Shown piece after piece: positions 41,743 through 50,917 of a stretch of DNA of 64,000 bases. Location of the stretch: contig NZ_JACHIP010000010.1 of the NCBI RefSeq assembly GCF_014203275.1, forward strand, positions 18,630 through 82,629, in the 5' to 3' direction. Made by a program: the position numbers and the translations under genes. The notes below the pieces were generated by a model. That model worked only from the letters and a program-made list of their open reading frames with translations. It was not told where the DNA came from and did no database searches. The stretch's first letter is position 1; each line of letters opens with the position of its first letter. The stretch is from Granulicella aggregans (GTDB lineage: Bacteria > Acidobacteriota > Terriglobia > Terriglobales > Acidobacteriaceae).

Positions 41743-43746
41743 GTGGAGTGGAGATTGTGCGTGACTCGACGAAGACGTCTAGATCTGAGTTCTGCGTTAG
41801 CTCGAGGTGAATTCGTTCCGTATTTTCAACCACTGGTTGATCTACGAACCGGACAACTACGGAGTTGCGAGGTTCTTGCCCGCTGGCTTCAACCCACAAA
41901 GGGTCTCGTGCTCCCCGATGACTTCATACCCTTGGCCGAGGAGACTGGCCTAATAGGAGCATTGTTCGAAAGCGTGCTGTCGCAGGCTTTCAAGACGTAC
42001 GCAGAATTGAGCACTCCTTTCATCTTGTCGGTGAATATCTCACCCATACAGTTTCGCGACTGTTCTCTTGCAGAGCGGATTTCTCGCTTGGCTGAGCAGC
42101 ATCAATTCCCAATCGGACAATTGAAAATCGAGATTACAGAGAGTGCCCTCCTCGAAAACTTAGCAGAGGCGCAATGCATCGCAGCTAAGCTGAAGTTGCT
42201 GGGCATGAAGCTCTCACTGGATGACTTTGGCACCGGATATTCCAGCCTCGCGCATCTGCAAGCCTTGCCTTTTGACGAGCTAAAGATTGATAAGAGCTTC
42301 GTGAGCTCTATGTGTAGCCGCCGTGAGAGCATGAAGATCGTGGCGGCGGTGGTCGGTCTCGGCCGCAGTCTTGGGCTGACGACGGTCGGTGAAGGGGTGG
42401 AGGAAGTTGAGCAAGCAGATATGCTGCGCCATCTCGGATGTGAGGTGGGGCAGGGCTGGCTCTATGGAAGACCGATGCCCAAAGAGGCTTTGAGCGCTAT
42501 GCTCGGGGTCGAGCGACCAGCTCTTGCAGGGTGGGGCGGCGCATCCTCCGAACCTGATTACAATTTCCCTTCCTTTCTTGAAGCTTTGCCTGGGGCCCGT
42601 CACGCTCAGTTGCAAGCCATCTATGACGGATCCCCCGTAGGACTTTGTTTCATCCATCGCAACTTACGTTACGTGAGCATCAATCAACGGCTAGCCCAGA
42701 TGAACGGAATATCCGCTAAAGCGCATCTTGGAAGGACTGTCTACGAAATGGTTCCAGCAATCGCTGATGCCATTGTGCCTTATCTCACTAGAGCTCTTGG
42801 TGGTGAGGCAATCACCGGGGTCGAGTTAGAACGAAGGGACCACAGTTCCCGAGCAAAATCGGCAACCATGCTGACAACGTATCAGCCCGCTCGAGATGAG
42901 AACGATGATGTGATCGGCGTGTCGGTCACGGTGGTCGACATCTCTGACCGAAAAGCAACCGAAAGAGCGCTGGCTGAGAGCGAAGATCACTTCCGCCACA
43001 TGGTTGAGCTCAATCCTCAGATCCCCTACACGATGGAGCCAAACGGCCTCATTCTTGACATGAGTCCGCGTTGGGCGGAGCTTACGGGTCTCAGTTTTGA
43101 GGAGACCCGTGGACGGGGTTGGCTCCGCGCCGTTCATCCTGAAGACGCATCTGGACTGGTCAATAGCTGCTTGGCCTCAATCTGGGCGGGGGAGGCCATC
43201 GATGTGGAATTCAGGGCCTTAGGGTGCGATAAGGTATGGCACTGGATGCGATCTCGTGCTGCGCCACGTAAGGACCTCAGCGGAGCAATCGTGAGGTGGT
43301 ACGGAAGCGTAGAACTCATCGACGATCAGAAGCGAGCTCAAGAACAACTTTGGGCCAGCCAGATGCGGTTGCAAAGCATCATTGATACCTTGGCAGTCGG
43401 GGTGGTGATTGCGGAAGCTCCTAGCGGACGGATTGTCAGCCGCAACCCGAAAGCTGAGTCAATACTCCGGCAGGATCCATTGGAGTTTGAAGAAATAGGT
43501 GATTACTCGAAACGAATTGCCTATCATCGAAACGGCCATAAATTAGAGTCCGCTGACTTCCCCCTGGCGAGGGCGATTCAGCAGGGAGAAGTCACCGATG
43601 CGGAGCATGTCTACTACACTCACGGGAGCGGCGCAGGGAAGTGGTTAAGCCTCACTGGTGCGCCACTCAAAGACAAGGACGGCACGATCGTAGGCGCAGT
43701 CGCGACCATCCAGGAAATCACCGACGAAACAAGCACGATATGTTGA
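41743..43746 (+). CDS. EAL-PAS cyclic-di-GMP phosphodiesterase with inverted domain order
   Basis: 667 residues (GTG start; no better one seen). The EAL domain is N-terminal (about 15-260) and reads EVLARW in place of EALLRW. The other catalytic elements are present: NISPIQF, KIEITESAL, LSLDDFGTGYSSL, LKIDKSFV, VGEGVEEVEQ, QGWLYGRPMP. Three PAS segments follow (about 285-400, 410-530, 545-665), a less common order because PAS domains usually precede EAL. No GGDEF is present. It should hydrolyse c-di-GMP in response to the PAS input. It ends where the yidB relic begins. Confidence 0.88.
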   Translation: MEWRLCVTRRRRLDLSSALARGEFVPYFQPLVDLRTGQLRSCEVLARWLQPTKGLVLPDDFIPLAEETGLIGALFESVLSQAFKTYAELSTPFILSVNISPIQFRDCSLAERISRLAEQHQFPIGQLKIEITESALLENLAEAQCIAAKLKLLGMKLSLDDFGTGYSSLAHLQALPFDELKIDKSFVSSMCSRRESMKIVAAVVGLGRSLGLTTVGEGVEEVEQADMLRHLGCEVGQGWLYGRPMPKEALSAMLGVERPALAGWGGASSEPDYNFPSFLEALPGARHAQLQAIYDGSPVGLCFIHRNLRYVSINQRLAQMNGISAKAHLGRTVYEMVPAIADAIVPYLTRALGGEAITGVELERRDHSSRAKSATMLTTYQPARDENDDVIGVSVTVVDISDRKATERALAESEDHFRHMVELNPQIPYTMEPNGLILDMSPRWAELTGLSFEETRGRGWLRAVHPEDASGLVNSCLASIWAGEAIDVEFRALGCDKVWHWMRSRAAPRKDLSGAIVRWYGSVELIDDQKRAQEQLWASQMRLQSIIDTLAVGVVIAEAPSGRIVSRNPKAESILRQDPLEFEEIGDYSKRIAYHRNGHKLESADFPLARAIQQGEVTDAEHVYYTHGSGAGKWLSLTGAPLKDKDGTIVGAVATIQEITDETSTIC

Positions 43747-43747
43747 T

Positions 43748-44030
43748 GTGACCCATGCCAGCGTAGCCACTCTGCGGAGGAGCTTGCGGGCCGCCATTAG
43801 TGAAATGTGCGAGGACCATGGGGAGCACGATGGCTACCTTCGCGACTACAGGCGAGACACCAGCCTTCGCAGCAACGTTCTTGATGAAGCCTATGTTTCC
43901 AAGCCCTTGTTCGATCTGGTCTGGCGTGGCGGGGGGGTTCCTGGCCGCTGGACCAGTTTTGGACGTGGTCGGCCATGCCGATCTTGCGGAAAGAGTCGAT
44001 GATGCCGGACAGGCCGCCAGGATGCTTCTC
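43748..44030 (-). pseudogene. yidB-like (DUF937) gene fragment, frame-broken copy
   Basis: Diverged copy of the yidB-like gene at 58685-59098 (region 58710-59000). The C-terminal frame gives DQIEQGLGNIGFIKNVAAKA and VLPMVLAHFTNGGPQAPPQS; the neighbouring frame gives EKHPGGLSGIIDSFRKIGMA and DHVQNWSSGQEP. The N-terminus is missing. The copy is joined directly to the last 39 bp of a DUF2382 gene, showing that the DNA between them was deleted. Confidence 0.8.
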
Positions 44031-44069
44031 CGTTGAACGCGTTCCGGGATAGGACGATTTGGAGCGCAA
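44031..44069 (+). pseudogene. last 13 codons of a DUF2382 gene (relic)
   Basis: Nearly identical to 62782-62820, the 3' end of the third DUF2382 gene. It marks the deletion join to the yidB relic. Confidence 0.7.
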
Positions 44070-44113
44070 TGTATGGTCTGCCGCAGCGACACCATTAACT
44101 TTGAGAGGAACTG

Positions 44114-44293
44114 CTAACTGCAATCTGGGTTGCAGACGGGCGGACGTGAGGCGACGTGAAGAGAAACACTCACCATCTCGTTCCCGTTCATCGTGGCCAC
44201 GAGAATGCAGAATTGCTCAAGCTCGTCGGCGGCTTCGATCTGCCATGGCATCAGGTTGATGCCGTGTCTTTCGGTGTGAGTGTGCCCCTGCAT
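44114..44293 (-). CDS. small conserved protein, copy 1
   Basis: 59 residues from ATG 44293, with GAGGTG six bases upstream (an in-frame GTG at 44299 adds two residues). It shares the whole length with 63448-63627, with 5 residue changes in 61. By hand alignment most of the nucleotide differences in the first 50 codons are silent in this frame. That argues that a protein is made. It contains GHTHTERHGINLMPWQ and DELEQFCILVATMNGNEMVS. There is no recognised family. It is antisense to nothing and precedes a plus-strand membrane gene. Confidence 0.7.
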   Translation of the reverse strand: MQGHTHTERHGINLMPWQIEAADELEQFCILVATMNGNEMVSVSLHVASRPPVCNPDCS

Positions 44294-44434
44294 GATCACC
44301 TCGCTGGCAATTTTCGGTTCCGTATCTATACAGTGGCGCGGAATCGTGGATGCAATCCAACGGACGGGTTAGCGGCCGTACCTTGGCTGGTTCAGATCGC
44401 CAAGGCAATTTTGTAGGCATCGAAAACAATAGCT

Positions 44435-45001
44435 ATGGACCAGATGGTAGGTACACCCGTACATCTTCGACAAATACTGCGGAACATCGTGCGCGAGCCG
44501 GTAAAGACTTTGGTTCCCCCGTGGAGCTGGAAGGCCGCGGCCTTTGCTGCAGCGTTGCGTGGAGCAGCCTTTTTCTTAACGAATCTTCAGGCTGGGCGAG
44601 GAGAAGCGACAAAGGCACTCGTCGTCGAAGCAGTATTTGCTTTCGTCACGGGAGGATTGATCGGAGCGATCTCACAGCAGTTGCGGAATGCTGAGCCTCT
44701 TTGGGCGACCGCTGCCGTGGTCTGGATAGGTTTGCCAGGCGTGATGCTCCTGGCTCAATCGGGAGTTCATCGACTCGCGCACACGCCTCACCTCAGCGGC
44801 CGGCTCGTTCTATCATTCTTTGTTTCTGCCGTCTCAGCAGCCTTCAGTTGGTACGCCATGCGTCATGGTGCGATGTTGGGGGGGTCTGAAGAGACGACTA
44901 TTCTTCACGACATGGAAGTGTTGCCGAAGATCCTTCTCAATTTCTTGATCGCTGGCCCTAAAACAGTGGCTTCGGCCTTCCGGCCAAAGCGGCAGGGCTA
45001 G
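44435..45001 (+). CDS. four-helix membrane protein, copy 1
   Basis: 188 residues (MDQMVGTPVHLRQILRNIVR start). Helices include LVVEAVFAFVTGGLIGAIS, LWATAAVVWIGLPGVMLLA and GRLVLSFFVSAVSAAFSWY. A second copy starts at 63762 and runs off the window. I do not recognise a family. It is paired with the small minus-strand protein in both copies, implying a conserved two-gene unit. Confidence 0.75.
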   Translation: MDQMVGTPVHLRQILRNIVREPVKTLVPPWSWKAAAFAAALRGAAFFLTNLQAGRGEATKALVVEAVFAFVTGGLIGAISQQLRNAEPLWATAAVVWIGLPGVMLLAQSGVHRLAHTPHLSGRLVLSFFVSAVSAAFSWYAMRHGAMLGGSEETTILHDMEVLPKILLNFLIAGPKTVASAFRPKRQG

Positions 45002-45151
45002 ATTCCGAAGCGCCGGGCTGTTCTCGGAACCGTTATCCTTCTCCGCGCAACCGAACAGTAAGTCTTGGGTTTAGGTTTCAGGCAGCCTTTTTAGCTCCTA
45101 TTGCGGTCCAACTTCACGGATCTGCTCAATACATAACCAAGGAGCACCACC

Positions 45152-45922
45152 ATGCGTTTCTGCGTCAATGCGCTCGGTCTCTCGACCTTCATAACCCTTC
45201 TCCTTGCTGCTTCGTTGAAAGCGGAACCGATTCCAGTTCGATACGGACAAGGATCGAGTCATGGCTTTCTCGCGCTCAAAACTCTCGACGGCGTGACAAT
45301 CGCCACAGGAGAGTCGACTCAGGTCGTCAGCAGAGGCAAAGTGACATCTCGGTTAATATTTCGCTTCAAGGATGGGTCTGTGGATGAAGACGTAACGGTC
45401 TTCACGCAGGATAAGGTTTTTCGTTTGCTGACCGACCATCACATTCAACATGGCCCTTCGTTTCCAAAACCGATCGACTTCCTGATCGATATGACCAGTG
45501 GCGACCTAACATTCAAAGCGGAGGACGGCAGCATTTCGAAGGAGCACATGGATCTCCCTTCTGATGTCGCCAATGGACTTCCGCCGAATCTGCTGCTGAA
45601 CATCCTTCCTTCGACACCTGAAACCAAAGTCTCCTATATTGCGCCGGGCAAGAAGGCCCGACTCATTCATATTTCAATCAGACCAATGGGAACCATCCCC
45701 TTCCGAGTCGGAGCGTTTCGGCGAAAAGCTACAGATTTCACTCTCCATGTAGAACTAGGCGGCTTAACAGGAGTCGTCGCGCCCATCATCGGCAAGCAGC
45801 CGTCTGACTACCATATCTGGCTCCAGGCCGGTGACCCACCCGCATTCGTTCGAGAGGAAGGACCCTTGTACGAAGAGGGGCCCATCTGGCGAATGGAACA
45901 GATCAGCCCGTCTTTCCAGTAG
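45152..45922 (+). CDS. exported protein of unknown function
   Basis: 256 residues with a signal peptide (STFITLLLAASLKAEP). The mature protein is beta-rich with alternating strands (VTSRLIFRFKDGSVDEDVTV, DFLIDMTSGDLTFKAEDGSI, DFTLHVELGGLTGVVAPIIG) and reads like a periplasmic beta-barrel or sandwich protein. No family is assigned. AAGGAG precedes the ATG. It is 9 bp upstream of the next gene, so probably one operon. Confidence 0.65.
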   Translation: MRFCVNALGLSTFITLLLAASLKAEPIPVRYGQGSSHGFLALKTLDGVTIATGESTQVVSRGKVTSRLIFRFKDGSVDEDVTVFTQDKVFRLLTDHHIQHGPSFPKPIDFLIDMTSGDLTFKAEDGSISKEHMDLPSDVANGLPPNLLLNILPSTPETKVSYIAPGKKARLIHISIRPMGTIPFRVGAFRRKATDFTLHVELGGLTGVVAPIIGKQPSDYHIWLQAGDPPAFVREEGPLYEEGPIWRMEQISPSFQ

Positions 45923-45931
45923 AGTGCGAGA

Positions 45932-46501
45932 GTGAGGCCAAAGATAAATCCTGATCTGACAACGTATCTTCACGACCATCTTGCCGGTGCGAACGCAGCG
46001 GTTGAGGTCATCGCGCTGCTCCAGAAGCATTTAGAAGAGCTCGTTCTAATCAACTTCCTCAATTCGCTGCTGATCGAGGTTCAACAAGACAAGCTCACAC
46101 TTGAGACGATTTTCCTGTCCCTGGGCTTAGGGCCTAGCATCATCAAAGATGGCGCTGCCTGGGTCAGCTCCAGAGTTGTCAGTCTTAAGGTGAGAGGAGG
46201 CAAGACCGTATTTGGAGCCTTCGAAGGTCTCGAATTTCTCTCGCTCGGAATCCAGGGCAAACTTCATCTCTGGAAGGCCCTGGAACGAAGTGCGGCCTGC
46301 GGCGGGGTACAGGCCAAGCCTGATTTCCGCTTGCTCATAGAGAGGCTGAGGCACAACATCAGAATGTTGAAGATCTTCGCCTTGCCCTCGCGACTATCGC
46401 TCTATAAGGGATATCTCGCTAAGAAGTCTTCTCATCGGAACCAAGGATCCCAGCACTTCCCAAGGTCGGCGACCCGGCTACGCGAAGGACGTATTCAGTG
46501 A
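45932..46501 (+). CDS. hypothetical helical protein, probably damaged C-terminus
   Basis: 189 residues from GTG 45932. The first about 90 residues are strongly helical (LHDHLAGANAAVEVIALLQK, LEELVLINFLNSLLIEVQQD) and look like a four-helix bundle related to rubrerythrin/ferritin-like proteins. The last about 40 residues (RNQGSQHFPRSATRLREGRI) lack structure and may be read-through into relic DNA. It has no assigned function. Confidence 0.5.
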   Translation: MRPKINPDLTTYLHDHLAGANAAVEVIALLQKHLEELVLINFLNSLLIEVQQDKLTLETIFLSLGLGPSIIKDGAAWVSSRVVSLKVRGGKTVFGAFEGLEFLSLGIQGKLHLWKALERSAACGGVQAKPDFRLLIERLRHNIRMLKIFALPSRLSLYKGYLAKKSSHRNQGSQHFPRSATRLREGRIQ

Positions 46502-46674
46502 GATTTCCATCGGGATCAACGACTCGCGCACGGCAAGCCTGCAAAGCATGCACACAGGCTAGCATCGCCCTCGGTTCGAAGGCATCAATCAGCATGGGGA
46601 AGCTTCTGTTTCCTTGCGCGTCAAATCCCTGTGTCCGTTTGGCGTTGCGCGTTTAGTCACAAACTCCTCCATAG

Positions 46675-46983
46675 GCCCGGCTCGAGGTCTCCCTCCCAGC
46701 CGATTGCGCCACTGGACACGCCACCCCTCTGTTGTCGCGACCATCGTGTTTGTCCGAAATTGCCCGGATTAATGTCGTCTCTCAGACAACATATTTCAAA
46801 TTCTCAGGTACAACCGAACACAAGAGCGAGGCAACTCACTAGTTTGACCTGGGGAAGCAGGCAGAATAGGCATGGGAGGGTTGAGGGTGGTATTGATGGG
46901 CATAGCCGCGATTTTTCTGCCCGTGCTTGCCTCGTTGGCCATAGGTCTTTGCCGCGTTTGTGGTGGTCGAAATCACGGTCAAG
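46675..46983 (+). repeat. mosaic relic of the 59.7-63.1 kb cluster
   Basis: 46675-46840 aligns to 59695-59860 (shared GGTACAACCGAACACAA and flanking sequence). 46891-46983 aligns to 62957-63048, part of the membrane gene (shared GGGCATAGCCGCGAT and GTGCTTGCC). The pieces are in the same order but the 3 kb between them are missing. The membrane gene is truncated and unreadable here. Confidence 0.75.
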
Positions 46984-47282
46984 CGCAAATTGCTAGAGAC
47001 ACTGAATGCTCCACTAGGGCCACTTCTGATCGCTGAAAAAACTCTAGATTCATCGGTGGTCCATGCGTTGCCGCCTTTATCGGCAGTCTGCCTTCGAGTC
47101 GGATTGCAGAACCGGGTACGCGAATTTCGGATAGCCTGGCCGCCGGAGAGGACCTCGAGATCGCCAGCACAGAAACAGTTTATGTCGGCATCCAAGATCC
47201 CGGACCGCTCCTGAGATAAGCCACCTTTGGAGGCTGGGCGGACGCCCATCCAAGCGCTCGTGTTCGCTATTAAAATGGGGGG

Positions 47283-47712
47283 ATGACGATACCGACGCTG
47301 AACATCATTGGGGTGTATCGACCTCATATCAGTGCGCAGGCCTGGAGGGAGCAACTTCAGGTCACGGACGATGAGCCTTATACACAGGAGCACTTCGACA
47401 AGCTTGTGCTGATCGAAGGCATTGTGGACTGCTAGACGAACCTTTTGATATGGGCAGGTTCGGGCAGATGCACTCTGAGTTCCCGGATGATCCGAAACAT
47501 ATGCAGGTGGGCTATGACGAGGGCTTACTTTCATAAGACGGCGACACTCTGATAGACCGGAGGATGAATTGCGTTCACGGAATGGGGCCGCTCAGATTTG
47601 CTGTCTACCTGCATCTGTTCGATCCCCAGAGGCCTCTGAGATGGCAGTATGGTGAGGTAACGTGCCCACAAGTCAAAGATATCCCTGTCCGACTGCTACT
47701 CCTGATGCCATA
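47283..47712 (+). pseudogene. hypothetical gene, broken by one frameshift and one stop
   Basis: From ATG 47283 the frame reads MTIPTLNIIGVYRPHISAQA WREQLQVTDDEPYT and stops at a TAG near 47434. The next frame continues EPFDMGRFGQMHSEFPDDPK, is cut by TAA at 47534, then gives DTLIDRRMNCVHGMGPLRFA and YLHLFDPQRPLRWQYGEV. The steady protein-like character across the three pieces shows an old gene of about 140 residues. The family is unknown. Confidence 0.6.
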
Positions 47713-48173
47713 GAGCGCGTGCAGCTAGGAGGGCCTAAGCGAAGGAGATTATCGGACTTCGTCTTCTCTCTGGGTGCTTCTTACATGGTGATATCCATCT
47801 CAATAAATTACTGCGTGCGCCAGTAAGGTGTTTAGTGCGAGCCAAATCGCGTTTTCTACAGACGTGTGCCTGCTCCAGAGGAGCCAGGCCCTCTTCCTTT
47901 TCGGTCTTGCCCAATTTGCGGAAGCAGAGCTTTGAGCGGGCAAAATCTCGCCTTCGGGGTGGTCTTTTTCCGCTCCAGTCACTCGCTCGAAGGCGCACAG
48001 CTTTCATCTACGATTGCTTGGGGTAGTGCTTTCCTCTTACTTTCCGCCACAATGTAAACATCTCGAACTTTCAGACGATGGAGGCAGTTTTAGGCTAACC
48101 TATGCCGATGCGATTACGCAGAAGGGTATCAAGAAAGTGGCCGGCGACTCCGAGTAAGACTAAGGGGCATCTC
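47713..48173. other. about 460 bp without a supported gene
   Basis: Frames show no conserved pattern. One short plus-strand piece, PLPFRSCPICGSRAL near 47885, has a CxxC and could be a remnant zinc-ribbon, but it is too short to name. Confidence 0.4.
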
Positions 48174-48512
48174 ATGGACCGCGAGATGTCTTTTGAAGAA
48201 CGCACATGCTCCTGCGGCCACATCTGGCTCATGCTCTACTGTGTCCCAACGGAGCGATCCGAGAACCTTATATGTCGCTGCGGCACTATCTTTGCAAAAA
48301 GTGTCAATGGCTCCATTACGGCAGTCCTCCTCAGCCCCAAAGAGAGATTTACAGCGCTGCGGATCCTTTGCTACATCGTCGGAGTCGCGCTATTGCAGGC
48401 CAAGAATCTGCTGAGGATCAAGCTCGCTCCAGACTCTTGGTTGAGTCCCCACCGGATCATGGCTTACCGCCATCTCAACGCCCCCGTACGGTCATATATT
48501 CGAATCGATTAG
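48174..48512 (+). CDS. CSCG zinc-ribbon protein, copy 2 (unknown family)
   Basis: 112 residues from ATG 48174 (MDREMSFEERTCSCGHIW). It carries the same two knuckles as the 38710 gene (CSCGHIWLMLYCVPTERS, NLICRCGTIFAKSVNGSI), the helix KERFTALRILCYIVGVALLQ and the tail WLSPHRIMAYRHLNAPVRSY. Differences are conservative, which suggests that both copies remain functional. No catalytic residues are seen. The context is relic-rich accessory DNA at both sites. Confidence 0.7.
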   Translation: MDREMSFEERTCSCGHIWLMLYCVPTERSENLICRCGTIFAKSVNGSITAVLLSPKERFTALRILCYIVGVALLQAKNLLRIKLAPDSWLSPHRIMAYRHLNAPVRSYIRID

Positions 48513-48855
48513 AGACGTTTGGCTTTCAGATTCGCTCGATGTTCTGTTCGTTTGTTCGATCGCGCGGCGGTCTCGAGTCAGCAACTTCATCCGCGCGCGC
48601 GTCAGCGGCAAGCCGCTACGGCGGCGCGGCCGAGCAGCGACCTAGAGGTAGGTTTGCGAGATTCCATTGTCGGAAGGACCCGGCTCGCACATGGCTCTTA
48701 GCCAGTTTCTCCGCAGCTAATCGATGCGCAGGGCCGCACGATCACCAAGCCGGCTGCTAGTTCAGAGAAGCGGCGGCTTCAAACGCTCACGCCTCTCAAT
48801 GGCTGCGGCGATCTTGGCAACAGTCCTCTGCATCCAACGGGCCAGGAGATACGCC

Positions 48856-49182
48856 ATGAAAGTTCTTCCGTGGATTCTTGTCGGTGTGAGTATCGGTTTA
48901 CTCGCATTTTTTGCTCTCAACGAGCCCAATCCTCAATATGCAACGGGCAGCGAGGATGTCGAGGATGCGGCTGGCAAGGCGAGTCAATGGGGATCCAAGC
49001 AACGCGCCTCTGGCTTGGGCCATAACGTGGTCGGCAAGGTGAAGGAAGGTTTCGGTGGAGCTACGGGCAACAATGATTTGGCGGTAGAAGGTGCGACCGA
49101 ACGTGTCGTCGGCGTCGTCAAGGATGTTGCCGGACAGACGGCTCATGCTGTCGGAAAGACACTTCATGAATTGAACCGCTAA
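48856..49182 (+). CDS. membrane-anchored CsbD-like stress protein
   Basis: 108 residues from ATG 48856; the longer frame from 48724 is not protein-like. It begins with one membrane helix (ILVGVSIGLLAFFALNEPN). The rest contains CsbD repeats: KASQWGSKQRASGLGHNVVG KVKEGFGG and LAVEGATERVVGVVKDVAGQ. CsbD is a small sigma-B-type stress protein in other bacteria; the anchor here is an addition. GGAG upstream. Confidence 0.75.
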   Translation: MKVLPWILVGVSIGLLAFFALNEPNPQYATGSEDVEDAAGKASQWGSKQRASGLGHNVVGKVKEGFGGATGNNDLAVEGATERVVGVVKDVAGQTAHAVGKTLHELNR

Positions 49183-49531
49183 GCTCCCCGTCTCGCAACA
49201 TCAGAGTACGGTTTTGCAGTCTTAGACCAGAAAGGGACGAGCTGCCATTTTAGGAAGGTCAGCTCACGCGCGCCGGTATCTCTGCCGAGGCGCATGACAA
49301 GCTGCATCGAATCCGGGGCAATGTTCGAGTCCTCTCAGTTGCCGATGGATATCGTACGAACCTATCCGGCGGAATGGATGAAGGCATGGAGGATCGCCAA
49401 GCTGAACGGCAGTGGGCCTCACCTGCTGAATCCGCTTCCCATGTCGCCTCCGGAATTGTAATGCTGTTCTAGCGGTCATATGCGGCTAGTGGGTTGCGCA
49501 TCGGCATCACAATATATTCGAGGTGCGGCTT
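49183..49531. other. intergenic, no supported gene
   Basis: About 350 bp. A short plus-strand frame near 49270-49460 (SSQLPMDIVRTYPAEWMKAW) looks like it could once have been coding, but there is no start or homologue to support a call. Confidence 0.35.
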
Positions 49532-49678
49532 ATGTCATATGTGAAGTGTCCGTTCTGTGACGGCACCGGGGAAACTGCAATGGGTGGGGTCTGCGCCGAA
49601 TGTGCCGGAACTGGAACGGCGAAGAAGGACACCATTGATTCCATTTCCACGCCCAGCCCTCAAGCCTCAGAAGAATAA
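49532..49678 (+). CDS. 48-residue DnaJ-type zinc-finger peptide
   Basis: ATG 49532 to TAA 49678. It reads MSYVKCPFCDGTGETAMG then GVCAECAGTGTAKKD, with two CxxCxGxG motifs exactly as in the DnaJ cysteine-rich domain; a Ser/Pro tail follows. It probably binds one or two zinc ions. It could be a free-standing DnaJ-type zinc finger or a fragment of a larger protein; the ATG and stop argue for a small gene. Confidence 0.6.
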   Translation: MSYVKCPFCDGTGETAMGGVCAECAGTGTAKKDTIDSISTPSPQASEE

Positions 49679-49712
49679 ACAAGGGAACAAGCCGAAGAAA
49701 ATGAGGCGGGTC

Positions 49713-50006
49713 ATGAATGAATATCGAGTAAGCATCAAGAGCATCTCAGATCGTCCGGTGGCTGAAGCTGGCGGGGATCTCTCCCATAAGGTGGAGTTCC
49801 ACATAGATTCGGTAGATGGTGTCCTATCGGAAGACTGGGACGGCGGCATCGTGCGGGGCGAAGATCTTAAGCGCTGCTCGCAACTGAAAGAGAAAGGAAA
49901 TGTGGTCGTTTCGCAGCCCAGCGCTTGGTCAAGCCAGCGGCCCGACCGATGGCAGGAAGAACTCGTGAATTTGGCGCTCGATCACTCAGTCAGTGAATCT
50001 GCGTAA
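49713..50006 (+). CDS. hypothetical protein, about 97 residues
   Basis: Start at ATG 49713 (MNEYRVSIKSISDRPVAEAG) or the in-frame ATG 49701. The sequence is mixed alpha/beta (LSHKVEFHIDSVDGVLSEDW, RCSQLKEKGNVVVSQPSAW, RWQEELVNLALDHSVSESA). No domain is recognised. Confidence 0.5.
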   Translation: MNEYRVSIKSISDRPVAEAGGDLSHKVEFHIDSVDGVLSEDWDGGIVRGEDLKRCSQLKEKGNVVVSQPSAWSSQRPDRWQEELVNLALDHSVSESA

Positions 50007-50039
50007 TTATTTACCGAACCACGATCAGGAGACTCCTTC

Positions 50040-50884
50040 TTAGGCAATGTTGGGCAGAGCGTCGACGTTCGTTGCGGCAACATATGCAGTCATCGCTTGG
50101 GCCAACTGTGAGTCGACCTCATCCGCGATCGCCATCACACCGATGAGTAGTAGGCTAAAGTTCACGCGGTACAGGGTGTCTTGCAAAGTCAGAAAGATGC
50201 TGGCCTGCAACATCCTCGACTCTTCCACCATCATCACAGCGGTGTAACCTGATTCCTTCGAAGGAGTCCGTGCTCAGCTGCAGCGGAGGAGACTAAAGCG
50301 TGGCTTCCCAACTCCAACGGGTTTCTTAGCCGATATACCAAGTCTCTAAAGAGCTGGGGGAGATGCGCCGTACGCTTCGCATCTTCTAGTTTTACCCACA
50401 CAATATGCTTGTCTGCCGTCAACCCTATGAAGCCAGTCCCCAATTGTTTTCTCTGAGTCATCTTCGAGGATTGTCGCGACTGTGCTGACCGACTTTACTG
50501 GACTCGGTCCGTCTTTCATTTTTGCCCGGGTCATTTCCACCAGGTTCACGACGGCCTGTGGCTAACAAACACCTCGTCCGTCTGGGCCAAAATGGCGGCC
50601 GCAGCTGCTTTCATCTCCGGATGGGCACTGAAAATGACGGTGACGGCCTTTGGGTTGGAGTGACGCACACCGCTTACTACGGTAAGGCCGTCACCGTCAT
50701 TCGGCACGTGTAGATCGCTTACAAGCACATCGAAGATGTTCGCCCCAATCAACTTGAGAGCGTCATTGACGTTTCCTGCCGAGAGCACTTCAAAACCGCC
50801 GTGCTCAAGGATGAGGCGAAGGGTTTCACGCAAGTCGTCATCGTCATCGACAAGCAAAAGTCCTGTCTTAATCATTTCTGGCAT
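50040..50884 (-). pseudogene. response regulator with RsbRD-N-like domain, three frameshifts
   Basis: Paralogue of the 11812-12657 gene. The receiver is readable (LLLVDDDDDLRETLRLILEH, VSDLHVPNDGDGLTVVSG) up to DEVFV. One A is missing where GTTAAGCCA is expected. One extra T follows at GGTTGACG (expected HRVTADKHIVW). One G is missing near 50250 (CAGGTTAC for CAGGGTTAC). Repairing these three gives 282 codons including the stop, the same length as the paralogue. The C-terminal helical domain ends DSQLAQAMTAYVAATNV. Confidence 0.85.
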
Positions 50885-50917
50885 AGCCGACCCGTCTCGT
50901 CTAGCATCGTTGTGCTG

